From Alteromonadales bacterium alter-6D02 (GTDB taxonomy: Bacteria > Pseudomonadota > Gammaproteobacteria > Enterobacterales > Psychrobiaceae): a DNA stretch of 64,000 bases. A program made the position numbers and the translations under genes. The stretch lies in assembly GCA_002835545.1 (NCBI GenBank), contig PIZK01000026.1, positions 1 through 64,000 of the forward strand, written 5' to 3'. Within the stretch, counting starts at the first letter, position 1, and each line of letters begins with the position of its first letter. Below the pieces are notes generated by a model that searched no databases, had not been told where the DNA came from, and worked only from the letters and a program-made list of their open reading frames with translations. Below are positions 27,487-36,586 of the stretch, one piece after another.

Positions 27487-28896
27487 ATGCCAAAAGTAGA
27501 TCCTGGTTACCTTAATAAGAATGGTAAGGCATTGATTTTACTTGAAAGTGTTATTATCGTCATTTCAATGATTATGACAATGGAGCTAACATCATATGTT
27601 TTTGAAAAGCCATTCACCTCTCAAGAACTGATCTTTAATACGTTTTATATTGTATTTTCTTTTATGTTTGCAGCACAGTTTTTTGCACTTGCTTTAGGCT
27701 TATATAGTCGTGAGTGTCGAGAAGACTTTTTGGGTATATCTCAACGATTTCTTTTAAGTTTTCTTTTAGCATTTCTTCTCGTCATTGTTGGTTTGGCTGT
27801 GCTGGAAAACCAGAAAGGTTATGAGCCATCTTTATTTATGTCTGCTGCTGTGAGTTGTTCAATCATCTGCTTTTTACGCTACCAACTATTAAACTTTGTT
27901 GTTGCACATTCGTTTAAAAAGCGGATTCTCGTTTTAGGGGCTGGTAAAAGAGCATCAATTATTGAGCGAAGAATGAGACGAGAAGTTGATCGGCGACAAG
28001 TGGAAATAGTGGGTTTTGTTCGCTTTGATGGAGACTGTGAAGAAGAGCTTTGTCGCGATAAATTATTAACACTTGAAGGTTCTGTGGACCAGTTTGCCCA
28101 GAAGCATAATATCGAAAAAATTGTTGTTGCCTGTGATGAGCGACGTAATAATGTTCCTTATGAAGCTCTCTCAAAATGCAAATTAAAAGGCATTGATATC
28201 GTTGATATCCTCTCGTTTGTTGAGCACGAAACTGACCAACTTGCAATTGATCTTATTTATCCAGGTTGGGTGATCTATTCGCAGGCTTTTCAAGGGCCAA
28301 CACGAATGAATGCCTTTTATCATCGCGTATTTAATACCATATTAGCGTTTTGCATTTTATTGTTTAGTTGGCCTTTTCTTATCTTAGCTATTATCGGAAT
28401 CAAGATTGAGGATGGATTACTTGCGTCGGTGTTTTACCAGCAAGTGCGAGTGGGTTTAAATGGGCAATTATTTACAATTTATAAGTTACGCAGCATGCGA
28501 GAGAATGCCGAGGCTGGAGGGGCGGTCTGGGCAAAGGAAAACGATGACCGGACGACAGTTGTTGGTCGGTTTATAAGAAAGTATCGAGTTGATGAATTAC
28601 CCCAGTTATATAATGTCATTAAAGGGGATATGGGTTTTGTCGGACCTAGACCAGAACGACCTGAATTTGTTGAACAATTAGCGGTAAAAATTCCTTTTTA
28701 CAATGAGCGTCATCATGTCAAGCCAGGGTTAACGGGCTGGGCTCAACTACGTTATCCTTATGGCGCAAGCGAAACAGATGCATTGGAAAAACTTAAATTT
28801 GACCTGTATTACGTTAAAAACCGTAGCTATTTATTCGATCTATTAATCTTATTAAGAACAATAGAGATCGTAATTTTCTCTAAAGGTAGCCGTTAA
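27487..28896 (+). CDS. XrtA system sugar transferase (priming glycosyltransferase)
   Basis: The 469-residue polyprenyl-phosphate sugar phosphotransferase has an N-terminal half of four to five transmembrane helices and a CoA/NAD-fold-like stretch (KRILVLGAGKRASIIERRM). A further membrane helix lies near residue 285, before the catalytic bacterial sugar transferase domain. Its motifs are the QVRVGLNGQLFTIYKLRSMR start, the YRVDELPQLYNVIKGDMGFV core with the catalytic Asp-Glu region, the GPRPERPEF phosphate motif and KPGLTGWAQLRY. It loads the first sugar onto undecaprenyl phosphate at the inner face of the membrane. The organisation fits TIGR03013, specific to PEP-CTERM loci. It is the first gene of the plus-strand arm, with AAGGAGA 7 bases upstream of ATG. 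Confidence 0.92.
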   Translation: MPKVDPGYLNKNGKALILLESVIIVISMIMTMELTSYVFEKPFTSQELIFNTFYIVFSFMFAAQFFALALGLYSRECREDFLGISQRFLLSFLLAFLLVIVGLAVLENQKGYEPSLFMSAAVSCSIICFLRYQLLNFVVAHSFKKRILVLGAGKRASIIERRMRREVDRRQVEIVGFVRFDGDCEEELCRDKLLTLEGSVDQFAQKHNIEKIVVACDERRNNVPYEALSKCKLKGIDIVDILSFVEHETDQLAIDLIYPGWVIYSQAFQGPTRMNAFYHRVFNTILAFCILLFSWPFLILAIIGIKIEDGLLASVFYQQVRVGLNGQLFTIYKLRSMRENAEAGGAVWAKENDDRTTVVGRFIRKYRVDELPQLYNVIKGDMGFVGPRPERPEFVEQLAVKIPFYNERHHVKPGLTGWAQLRYPYGASETDALEKLKFDLYYVKNRSYLFDLLILLRTIEIVIFSKGSR

Positions 28897-28923
28897 TAGC
28901 ACCGTTTAATTTGGGGAAATTGA

Positions 28924-29775
28924 ATGAGTAAAGCAATAACTAATGCGATGACGGTGGATGTTGAAGACTACTTTCAAGTGTCTGCTTTCGCCAAGCATTA
29001 TCCTCATAGCCGATGGGATTCACAACCATTAAGAGTTGAGAAAAATACTCAGCGCTTACTCTCTTTATTTAATAAACATCAAATAAAAGCAACTTTTTTT
29101 ACCTTGAGCTGGGTCGCTGAACGCTGCCCTAATTTGATTAAAGAGATTGTTGCTCAAGGGCATGAGTTAGCTTCACATGGGCATTGGCATCAACGAGTGA
29201 GTGAACTATCACCCCAAGAGTTTAAACAAGACCTTTATCGCTCTAAAAGCATACTTGAGCAGGTGTCAGGAGTTGAGGTGATGGGCTATCGAGCACCAAG
29301 CTTTTCTATCGGCGATGAAAACTTTTGGGCCTTTGAGATAATTCGTGAGCTAGGATTTAGGTATAGCTCAAGCACCTACCCTATAAAGCATGATCATTAT
29401 GGGGTGCCACAATGGCCTAGGTTTTCATATCAAGTAATTGATGAATTGATAGAGATTCCAGTGACTACATTAAAGCGCTATTGCAAAACTTGGCCTATTG
29501 CTGGTGGAGGTTATTTTCGTTTAGCTCCTTATCAGTTAAGTCGGTGGGCATTAAAACAATTTCATCTTCAAGAGCAGCGTGCGGCGGTTTTTTATGTACA
29601 TCCGTGGGAGTTAGACCCACAGCAACCCCGCACCTGCGGTGTGGGTTATAAGACGAGGTTTAGACACTACCTTAATTTGGATAAAGTTGAACAACGTTTA
29701 GGCTGCTTATTAACGGATTTTAACTGGTCAACAATGAAAAATGTCTATCAAACAGATCTTCAATTAATTAAATAA
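28924..29775 (+). CDS. XrtA system polysaccharide deacetylase
   Basis: The 283-residue NodB-fold enzyme has motif 1 TVDVEDYFQV, motif 2 HELASHGHWHQRV (metal-binding His pair) and motif 3 GYRAPSFSIG. The protein also shows the family-specific HDHYGVPQWPRF and PIAGGGYFRLAPYQL stretches and YVHPWELDPQQP near the C-terminus. It has no signal peptide, as in the TIGR03006 family of exosortase A loci, so it may act on lipid-linked intermediates in the cytoplasm or be exported in another way. Removal of N-acetyl groups from amino sugars is the family reaction; the exact substrate is not known. It lies 28 bases after the priming transferase gene and 11 bases before the FemAB-like gene. Confidence 0.9.
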   Translation: MSKAITNAMTVDVEDYFQVSAFAKHYPHSRWDSQPLRVEKNTQRLLSLFNKHQIKATFFTLSWVAERCPNLIKEIVAQGHELASHGHWHQRVSELSPQEFKQDLYRSKSILEQVSGVEVMGYRAPSFSIGDENFWAFEIIRELGFRYSSSTYPIKHDHYGVPQWPRFSYQVIDELIEIPVTTLKRYCKTWPIAGGGYFRLAPYQLSRWALKQFHLQEQRAAVFYVHPWELDPQQPRTCGVGYKTRFRHYLNLDKVEQRLGCLLTDFNWSTMKNVYQTDLQLIK

Positions 29776-29785
29776 GGTTAGCTTC

Positions 29786-30829
29786 ATGACAGGGATGATA
29801 AAGACACTTTCAATGGTTGATTCAGTGCAATGGGATTCTTACGTCAAACAACACCCTAAAGGTACATTTTATCATTTAAGTGGCTGGAAAGAGGCGATTG
29901 AGTTTGCTTTAGATCATCGCTGTTATTACTTATATGTTACACAAGACGAACAAATTAAAGCTGTACTACCTTTAGTGCTCCTCGATAGTGTCCTGTTTGG
30001 ACGTTCTTTAGTCTCGACCCCTTTTTGTATCCACGGTGGGGTACTAGCTGATGAAGAGTGTTATCAAGCTCAGTTAATTGAATTTACTAAAACACTCGCT
30101 AACGAGTTAAACGTCGAATTTGTTGAATTTCGTATTGCAGACTCAATGGATAGTGAGCGATTCGGGCTTGCTACTCCGGCACAAGAATCTCATGCTTTGT
30201 TTGGGTGTGAGATTGCTAATTCAGATGAAGCGATTCTAGCCTCAATCAAGAAGAAGCAGCGCGCGGTAATTCGTCAATCTATGAAGTCGAATTTATCCTA
30301 TAAAATTGAGGATAATATCGATAATTTATTCGATATTTACTCTCAGAGTGTACGCAATTTAGGGAGCCCGGTTTTTTCCAAGAAATTTCTTCAACGCTTA
30401 TTTGAAAACTTTAGCAAACAATGCGATGTATTAACGGTTTATTCAGGGGCGCGACCAGTGTCCAGTGTCATGAGTTTTTATTATCACGGGCAAGTTATAC
30501 CGCATTATGGAGGGGGGACTGTTGCTGCTCGTGACTTAAAGAGCAATGATTTTATGTATTATCAGTTAATGTGTCATGCGCGTCATAAAGGCTGTCATTA
30601 TTTTGATTTTGGTCGTAGTAAAGTCGACAGTGGTGCCTATAAGTATAAAAAACATTGGGGGATGAAACCAACTCCGATGGTTTATCAGTTTTACTTAAAT
30701 AACGGTGGTGCCTTACCACAACGTAACCCCAATAACCCTAAGTATGCACTAGTGATTAACTTATGGAAGCGCTTACCATTGAAAGCGAGCCAAGTATTTG
30801 GACCCATGTTGTCAAAATACTTAGGGTGA
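29786..30829 (+). CDS. FemAB-like XrtA/PEP-CTERM system-associated protein
   Basis: The 347-residue protein has two GNAT-like halves. The N-terminal half includes YVKQHPKGTFYHLSGWKEAI and FGRSLVSTPFCIHGGVLADE. The C-terminal half has the hallmark GARPVSSVMSFYYHGQVIPH, then NDFMYYQLMCHA and HYFDFGRSKVDSGAYKYKKH. Relatives (FemA/X, MurM) transfer aminoacyl groups from tRNA to peptidoglycan precursors. The XrtA-linked family (TIGR03019) may attach an amino acid or acyl group to the polysaccharide, but no substrate is proven. It is followed by xrtA after 5 bases, so co-translation is likely. Confidence 0.88.
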   Translation: MTGMIKTLSMVDSVQWDSYVKQHPKGTFYHLSGWKEAIEFALDHRCYYLYVTQDEQIKAVLPLVLLDSVLFGRSLVSTPFCIHGGVLADEECYQAQLIEFTKTLANELNVEFVEFRIADSMDSERFGLATPAQESHALFGCEIANSDEAILASIKKKQRAVIRQSMKSNLSYKIEDNIDNLFDIYSQSVRNLGSPVFSKKFLQRLFENFSKQCDVLTVYSGARPVSSVMSFYYHGQVIPHYGGGTVAARDLKSNDFMYYQLMCHARHKGCHYFDFGRSKVDSGAYKYKKHWGMKPTPMVYQFYLNNGGALPQRNPNNPKYALVINLWKRLPLKASQVFGPMLSKYLG

Positions 30830-30834
30830 ATGGC

Positions 30835-32349
30835 ATGACACAAATGGCACAGATTAACTTAGGGGAAAAACAACAAAGTAAAAAATTGGCCCACTGCTTT
30901 TTGCTTGGCGGTCTGACATTTTTTATTTGGTTCTTACTTTTCCTACCGGTGATTAAAGAGACTGTTTCTATTTGGCTTCGCTCTGACACATTTGCTCACG
31001 GAATGCTAATTTTACCGGTGGTAGCGTGGTTGTTTTGGCAGCAAAAGCCACGATTTTATGCGTTAGAAATACGTCCGAGTAAGTCGGCTTGTGCAGCGTT
31101 AGTCGGCTTGTTGTTATTGTATATGACAGCGGACTTACTCTCGATTGATGCGATGAGGCAACTTGCTGTTTTCGCATTACTAAGTGTTAGTTTATGGTTA
31201 GTCTTTGGTGACAGTTTTGCCCGAAGCTTTAAATTTCCATTGTGCTATATTTTGTTTGCTGTCCCCATTGGCCATACATTGATTCCATGGTTACAAGTGT
31301 TAACAGCAAAAATTACTGTTTATTTTCTTCAGGTTAGTCAAATCCCTGTCTATTTTGAAGGATTATACATTACAACCCCAAACGGGGTGTTTGAGGTCGC
31401 GGTTGCTTGTTCAGGGATTCGTTATTTACTATCGACAGTCGCAGTCGGGACATTATACGCTTACCTAACCTATCGCTCTGTCCGTAAACAATGCCTTTTT
31501 GCTATCTTCGCAGTATTAATGCCTTTAATTGCTAACGGTATTAGGGCTTATCTGATTGTTCTTATAGCCCATCATTCAGAGATGAAATATGCGACAGGGG
31601 CAGATCATCTTATTTATGGTTGGCTGTTTTTTGGTCTGATTATTTTTGTGATGTTTTATGTCGGTGGTTTTTGGGCTGATCATGAAAAGGCTAAGGAGCA
31701 GAGTAAGAGTTTCCTTAATCCCGTGACTGACTTTCGCTTGGCTAAGTATAGCTATGGGTTGCCGATAATCTGTTTAATAGCATTATTATTATCGACATAT
31801 CTAGTGCGTAATGTCGTGATGAAAACACCTCCTAAAATTGCAGCGGTGATGGTTAAACCTGATGGTATGGAGGGTATTGTCTCTGATGATTTAAAGTATT
31901 GGGGGATCAATTTTCGCCACCCCCTATCGCTTCTCAAAGGGCGTAGTGACAATGGTGTTGAAATTCACATCGCACAATACGCCAACAAACAATCGCAAGG
32001 TAAATTAATTACCTCGACTAATGTCATTTATCATCCCAACCTATGGAGTCTTGAAAAAAAAGAAACGAAAGAAATTCAACTGGCTAACGGAAAAATTCCC
32101 TATGTTGAACTAAGCTTAGTTAGAGCTAACGGTCAACGAAGAACCATTTTTTACTGGTATCACATTGACGGTATCAATAATAACAACAAGAGCTGGGTAA
32201 AGTTAAATCAAGGCATTAATTTATTATTAAACAATGAAGTGGCAGGTTATTTTATTGCTATTTCTGCTGTTGATGATTTTACACAACAAGCTCCACAAAA
32301 ATTGATGTCATGGCTTCAAGTTAATGGGGAAAAAATAAGGTTTGAATAA
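30835..32349 (+). CDS. xrtA: Exosortase A with fused EpsI domain
   Basis: The 504-residue multi-pass membrane cysteine transpeptidase-like protease is expected to cleave PEP-CTERM tails at the inner membrane. The triad is visible: Cys192 in EVAVACSGIRYL, Arg237 in NGIRAYL and His258 in GADHLIYGW. About eight transmembrane helices span residues 20-280. The segment from about 320 to the end is a periplasmic EpsI/DUF3485 domain, a fusion that is usual in the XrtA subtype. ATG 30835 has AGGG 8 bases upstream; the longer frame from 30763 would overlap the FemAB gene by 67 bases and adds an unlikely N-terminus. The next glycosyltransferase gene starts in its stop codon (TAATG). No PEP-CTERM substrate was found in this window. 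Confidence 0.93.
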   Translation: MTQMAQINLGEKQQSKKLAHCFLLGGLTFFIWFLLFLPVIKETVSIWLRSDTFAHGMLILPVVAWLFWQQKPRFYALEIRPSKSACAALVGLLLLYMTADLLSIDAMRQLAVFALLSVSLWLVFGDSFARSFKFPLCYILFAVPIGHTLIPWLQVLTAKITVYFLQVSQIPVYFEGLYITTPNGVFEVAVACSGIRYLLSTVAVGTLYAYLTYRSVRKQCLFAIFAVLMPLIANGIRAYLIVLIAHHSEMKYATGADHLIYGWLFFGLIIFVMFYVGGFWADHEKAKEQSKSFLNPVTDFRLAKYSYGLPIICLIALLLSTYLVRNVVMKTPPKIAAVMVKPDGMEGIVSDDLKYWGINFRHPLSLLKGRSDNGVEIHIAQYANKQSQGKLITSTNVIYHPNLWSLEKKETKEIQLANGKIPYVELSLVRANGQRRTIFYWYHIDGINNNNKSWVKLNQGINLLLNNEVAGYFIAISAVDDFTQQAPQKLMSWLQVNGEKIRFE

Positions 32350-33470
32350 TGACAGAGAAACCTATTCATGTTGTACATATCTTGTATCGTTTTGCTACAG
32401 GAGGATTGGAGAATGGACTGGTTAACTTAATTAATCAGCTTACCTTTGGTCAATTCCGACATTCAATTATTTGTATCACAGATTATGATGATGAGTTTAC
32501 GCAACGTATTCAACGTGATGACGTTAAGCTTATTACTCTCAATAAAAAATCGGGTTCAAATTTTGGTTATTTGTTGACATTAAGAGCACATCTAAAATCA
32601 CTTTCGCCTACGATTATTCATAGCCGAGGTATCGCCGCTTTAGAGGCGCAATTGGCGAGTCTTGGTATGTCTGTTGTTCGCATACATGGTGAGCACGGTT
32701 GGGATAGTGAGTCGGCAAAACACAATGTTAAACATAACTTTTTAAGACGTTTATTAAAACCTTTAATCCATCAATACGTTGTGCTCTCTGCTGAGGGCGA
32801 AGAATTTATTTTGCAACATATTAAAGTGAGTGCTGGTATTGTGGAGCGGATTTGTAATGGTGTAGATACCGAAAAATTTACTCCTGTTCAAACCTCTACA
32901 CCGGCGTCATCCAATATCACCATCACAACGGTTGGCCGCTTAGCAGCGGTAAAAAACCAACAGTTACTAATTTCAGCGGTAGCCCAATTAATAGCAGAAC
33001 AGCCAACGCTTGGGCTGAGTTTACAGCTCGTCGGAGAGGGTGAATGTTTTGATGTTTTACAGCAACAAGTTACTGAGTTGGCGCTACAGGCGCATTGTGA
33101 TTTTCTCGGTGATCGTAGTGACATAGCTTCTATCTTATTGAGCACAGATATTTTTGTTTTACCATCCTCGGCTGAGGGGATCTCAAATACAATTCTTGAA
33201 GCGATGGCCTGTGGTGTCCCTGTTATTGCGAGCAAGGTGGGGGGCAATGTTGAGTTGGTAAAGCATGGTCAGACTGGATTGTTATTTCCAAGTAATAATA
33301 TTGACGATTTAAAAAGCTGTTTGTTGAGCTACATTCAAGATCCACCATTACGTGAAGCACATGGGAAACAAGCGCGGAAGCGGGCGGTTAATCAATTTAG
33401 CTTAAGTAAAATGATTAATCAGTATCAAGCATTATATTTATCGTTGGCCAATATAAATACTAGGGTGTGA
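32349..33470 (+). CDS. XrtA system glycosyltransferase, GT4 (TIGR03088 type)
   Basis: The 373-residue GT-B fold glycosyltransferase has the N-terminal acceptor half HVLYRFATGGLENGLVNLIN-like (HVVHILYRFATGGLENGLVN), IIHSRGIAALEAQLA and the GEHGWD segment. The donor-binding half has TTVGRLAAVKNQQLLI and SSAEGISNTILEAMACGVPV with the E-x7-E retaining motif. It is cytoplasmic or membrane-associated and adds a sugar to the lipid-linked repeat unit; donor and linkage are not known. Its start codon overlaps the xrtA stop by one base (TAATG), and the amidotransferase gene follows after one base, so the genes form a single coupled operon. Confidence 0.9.
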   Translation: MTEKPIHVVHILYRFATGGLENGLVNLINQLTFGQFRHSIICITDYDDEFTQRIQRDDVKLITLNKKSGSNFGYLLTLRAHLKSLSPTIIHSRGIAALEAQLASLGMSVVRIHGEHGWDSESAKHNVKHNFLRRLLKPLIHQYVVLSAEGEEFILQHIKVSAGIVERICNGVDTEKFTPVQTSTPASSNITITTVGRLAAVKNQQLLISAVAQLIAEQPTLGLSLQLVGEGECFDVLQQQVTELALQAHCDFLGDRSDIASILLSTDIFVLPSSAEGISNTILEAMACGVPVIASKVGGNVELVKHGQTGLLFPSNNIDDLKSCLLSYIQDPPLREAHGKQARKRAVNQFSLSKMINQYQALYLSLANINTRV

Positions 33471-33471
33471 T

Positions 33472-35364
33472 ATGTGCGGAATAGCAGGGATCTTTGACTT
33501 ACAAACAGCATCTACGATCAAACAAGATATTTTACAAAAAATGAATGATATCCAAAGTCATCGTGGCCCTGATGATGATGGCTTTTATATTGAACAAGGA
33601 ATTGGCTTAGGCCATCGACGTCTATCAATTATTGATTTAGCTGGTGGACACCAACCGATGTTCAATCTTGATAAAAGTATCGGTATTGTATTTAACGGTG
33701 AAATTTATAACTTTGCTGACTTAGCCCAGGAGTTACGGGAGCTTGGTTACCCGCTGGTGACCAATGGTGATACAGAAACCATCATTTATGCTTGGCAAGA
33801 GTGGGGTGAGCGTTGTGTTGAAAAACTGCGTGGAATGTTTGCTTTTGCAATATGGGATAGCAGAAATGGCTCATTATTTTTAGCGCGTGACCGTCTAGGC
33901 ATTAAACCCCTTTATTACGCATTGTTAGATAATCAGCAATTAATTTTCGGGTCCGAGTTAAAGGTACTAAAACAACACCCAGATTGTCCTCGTATCTTAA
34001 ACAACCAAGCTATAGAGGATTATTTTTCGTTTGGTTATATCCCAGAGCCTAAATCGATTTATCAAGGTGTGTCTAAACTTGCTCCCGGGCATACATTACT
34101 ATTTGTTCGTGGCCAGTCAGCGCCTGAACCTAAGCAATATTGGGATGTTGAATTTGAATCGTTACAACACCAAGCGGAGCAAACTAAGAGCACATTAGTA
34201 GAGAAACTAAAGCAAGCTGTTGACATCAGAATGGTATCCGAGGTTCCACTTGGCGCGTTCCTTTCTGGAGGAGTCGATTCATCTTCAGTTGTTGCAATGA
34301 TGGCGGGTTTACAAGATGACGCAGTTAACGCTTGTTCAATTGGCTTTGATGTGGAAGGTTTTGATGAAACGGACTATGCAAAGAAAGTCGCATCACGCTA
34401 CCAAGCAAGCCACAGAGTTAAGATGGTTGACAGTGATGATTTTGAATTGATTGACCAGCTAGCTCATATTTATGATGAACCTTATGCTGATAGCTCAGCG
34501 TTACCTACCTATCGTTTGTGCCAGATGACAAAAGAGCATGTCACTGTGGCTTTGTCTGGTGATGGTGCAGATGAGTTAATGGCGGGTTATCGTCGCTATC
34601 AGTGGCATTTAAAGGAGCAAAAGATAAGGGAGCTTGTGCCTTTAGCCATACGAAAACCAATATTTGGTCTCTTAGGGCGAATATACCCGAAGCTGGATTG
34701 GGCCCCCAAGGTTTTACGCGCTAAGACGACATTTCAGTCGATGTCATATGACTGGATTGAAGGCTATCACAATAGCATGTCAATTCTAAGAAGTGATGAA
34801 CGTTCACGACTTTTTAGTGAAGCGTTTTCCAAGGAACTGGCTGGTTACAGTAGTTTGGAAGTATTTAAGCAACACGCACAGCAAGTGGAAAATTCAGACC
34901 CTCTATCCCAAGTGCAATACATTGATATGAAGACCTACTTAGTTGGTGACATTCTCACCAAAGTTGACCGAGCTAGCATGGCTAATTCATTAGAGGTGCG
35001 CGTTCCTATTTTAGATCATCACTTTGTGGAATGGAGCGCAACGATTGCACCACCGTTAAGAATCCATAAAAGCCAAGGAAAAGATATCTTTAAGCAGTCT
35101 TTGGTTTCGTATCTTCCGCATGATGTTTTATTTAGGCCTAAAATGGGATTTAGTATTCCTCTTGCCCATTGGTTTCGTGGGCCATTACAAAAAAAGTTAG
35201 AAGAGGGGCTACTATCATCTCATATGCTTAATTGTGGGGTCTTTAACCCAAAAACAATACGCTGGCTAATTGATAGTCATGTTAAAGGGGTTCGTGATAA
35301 TAGCGCTGCGTTGTGGACGTTATTAATGTTTGAACGCTTTTTGGCACAGGAGGCTAACGTATGA
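33472..35364 (+). CDS. XrtA system amidotransferase, asparagine-synthase-like
   Basis: The 630-residue protein has asparagine synthetase B architecture. A glutamine-hydrolysing N-terminal domain carries the catalytic Cys2 (MCGIAGIFD) and the SHRGPDDDGF and NGEIYNF motifs. The ATP-pyrophosphatase synthetase domain has the PP-loop PLGAFLSGGVDSSSVVAMM (near residue 260), ALSGDGADELMAGY and VDRASMANSLEVRVPILDH. This matches the TIGR03108 family restricted to exosortase A loci. It probably amidates a carboxylate on a sugar or attached amino acid of the polysaccharide rather than making free asparagine, which is inference from context. It overlaps the next gene by 4 bases. Confidence 0.92.
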   Translation: MCGIAGIFDLQTASTIKQDILQKMNDIQSHRGPDDDGFYIEQGIGLGHRRLSIIDLAGGHQPMFNLDKSIGIVFNGEIYNFADLAQELRELGYPLVTNGDTETIIYAWQEWGERCVEKLRGMFAFAIWDSRNGSLFLARDRLGIKPLYYALLDNQQLIFGSELKVLKQHPDCPRILNNQAIEDYFSFGYIPEPKSIYQGVSKLAPGHTLLFVRGQSAPEPKQYWDVEFESLQHQAEQTKSTLVEKLKQAVDIRMVSEVPLGAFLSGGVDSSSVVAMMAGLQDDAVNACSIGFDVEGFDETDYAKKVASRYQASHRVKMVDSDDFELIDQLAHIYDEPYADSSALPTYRLCQMTKEHVTVALSGDGADELMAGYRRYQWHLKEQKIRELVPLAIRKPIFGLLGRIYPKLDWAPKVLRAKTTFQSMSYDWIEGYHNSMSILRSDERSRLFSEAFSKELAGYSSLEVFKQHAQQVENSDPLSQVQYIDMKTYLVGDILTKVDRASMANSLEVRVPILDHHFVEWSATIAPPLRIHKSQGKDIFKQSLVSYLPHDVLFRPKMGFSIPLAHWFRGPLQKKLEEGLLSSHMLNCGVFNPKTIRWLIDSHVKGVRDNSAALWTLLMFERFLAQEANV

Positions 35365-36566
35365 ATATTCTTTATCTGTGTCATCGTTTTCCTTACCCAG
35401 CAAAAGACGGAAGCCGGGTACGCTCATTTAATATCATTAATCATTTTCAACAACAGGGGCACAAGGTTTGGGTTGCTTCAATGGTTCGTAATAGCCTGGA
35501 GGAGCAAGAAGGACAGGGGATTGCGCCCTTTTGCCATCAATATATTATGGCGCGAGTTAACGAACCTGTTCAGCAGGTCAGAATGGTGTCGAGGCTATTA
35601 AGCTTTGAACCGTCGAGCATGGGTTTTTTTTACAGTAAATCATTAGCAATACAAATCAAAAAACTCCTTAATGAGCAGAAATTTGATCTGATTTATGTGC
35701 ATTGTTCCTCTGTTGCCCAATATGTTGAACAGGTAACTGACACCGCAAAAATTTTAGACTTTGTCGATATGGACTCGCAAAAATGGCTAAGCTTTACTCG
35801 CTTTAAACCTTTCCCTGTCAACATGGGGTACTGGCTAGAAGGGCGTAAATTAGAGCGGGCGGAGAAACGCTTAAGTCGTTCATTTGATATGTGTACTACG
35901 ATTACCAGAACCGAGTGCGACACGCTAGATAGCTTTGAGTTAGCCCAACAAACGGACTGGTTCTCTAATGGTGTCGATGTGGATTACTTTAAGCCAATCA
36001 CAACGTCTTACTCGCCACATATCATTTCGTTTATCGGCCGAATGGATTACTACCCCAATGAGCAGGCTGTTTCCTTCTTTTGCCATGAAATACTTCCTTT
36101 AATTAGACAACAAATTACTGATGTTGAGTTTTTGATCGTTGGTGCTGCACCTAGTGATAATGTAAGGGCTTTAGCCGCTATTGAGGGGGTAACTGTGACA
36201 GGCTTTGTTGATGATGTTCGTGACTATGTTCAAAAAAGTGCCGTGATGGTTGCACCATTAAAGATTGCACGAGGAACTCAAAATAAAATTTTGGAAGCGA
36301 TGGCCATGGGAGTGCCGGTAGTTACTAGCTCGTTAGGGGCTAGGGGAGTTGATGGTGAAGCAGGTGAAGACTTTTTTGTGGCGCAAACGCCTGAGCAATA
36401 TAGTGAACAAATTTTAAGTCTAATGAAAGATAAAATGCAGCGTTCTATCGTTGCTCAAGCTGGGCGGCAACGTATCCTTAGTAACTACAGCTGGCCCTAT
36501 GTACTGAAGCGACTCGATGACATAGTTGCAACGACTATAAATCATTTTAAAAACGCTAGCGTTTAA
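35361..36566 (+). CDS. XrtA system glycosyltransferase, GT4 (TIGR03087 type)
   Basis: The 401-residue GT-B glycosyltransferase has an N-terminal acceptor domain starting MNILYLCHRFPYPAKDGSRV and a DFVDMDSQKW segment typical of this XrtA family. Its C-terminal donor domain has ISFIGRMDYYPNEQAVSFF, VTGFVDDVRDYV, the APLKIARGTQNKILEAMAMG motif with conserved Glu, and PVVTSSLGARGV. It is probably a retaining enzyme that extends the lipid-linked oligosaccharide. The 4-base overlap with the amidotransferase gene (ATGA type) indicates translational coupling. Donor specificity cannot be read from the sequence. Confidence 0.9.
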   Translation: MNILYLCHRFPYPAKDGSRVRSFNIINHFQQQGHKVWVASMVRNSLEEQEGQGIAPFCHQYIMARVNEPVQQVRMVSRLLSFEPSSMGFFYSKSLAIQIKKLLNEQKFDLIYVHCSSVAQYVEQVTDTAKILDFVDMDSQKWLSFTRFKPFPVNMGYWLEGRKLERAEKRLSRSFDMCTTITRTECDTLDSFELAQQTDWFSNGVDVDYFKPITTSYSPHIISFIGRMDYYPNEQAVSFFCHEILPLIRQQITDVEFLIVGAAPSDNVRALAAIEGVTVTGFVDDVRDYVQKSAVMVAPLKIARGTQNKILEAMAMGVPVVTSSLGARGVDGEAGEDFFVAQTPEQYSEQILSLMKDKMQRSIVAQAGRQRILSNYSWPYVLKRLDDIVATTINHFKNASV

Positions 36567-36586
36567 ATTACTGATAGAGGGAACTG

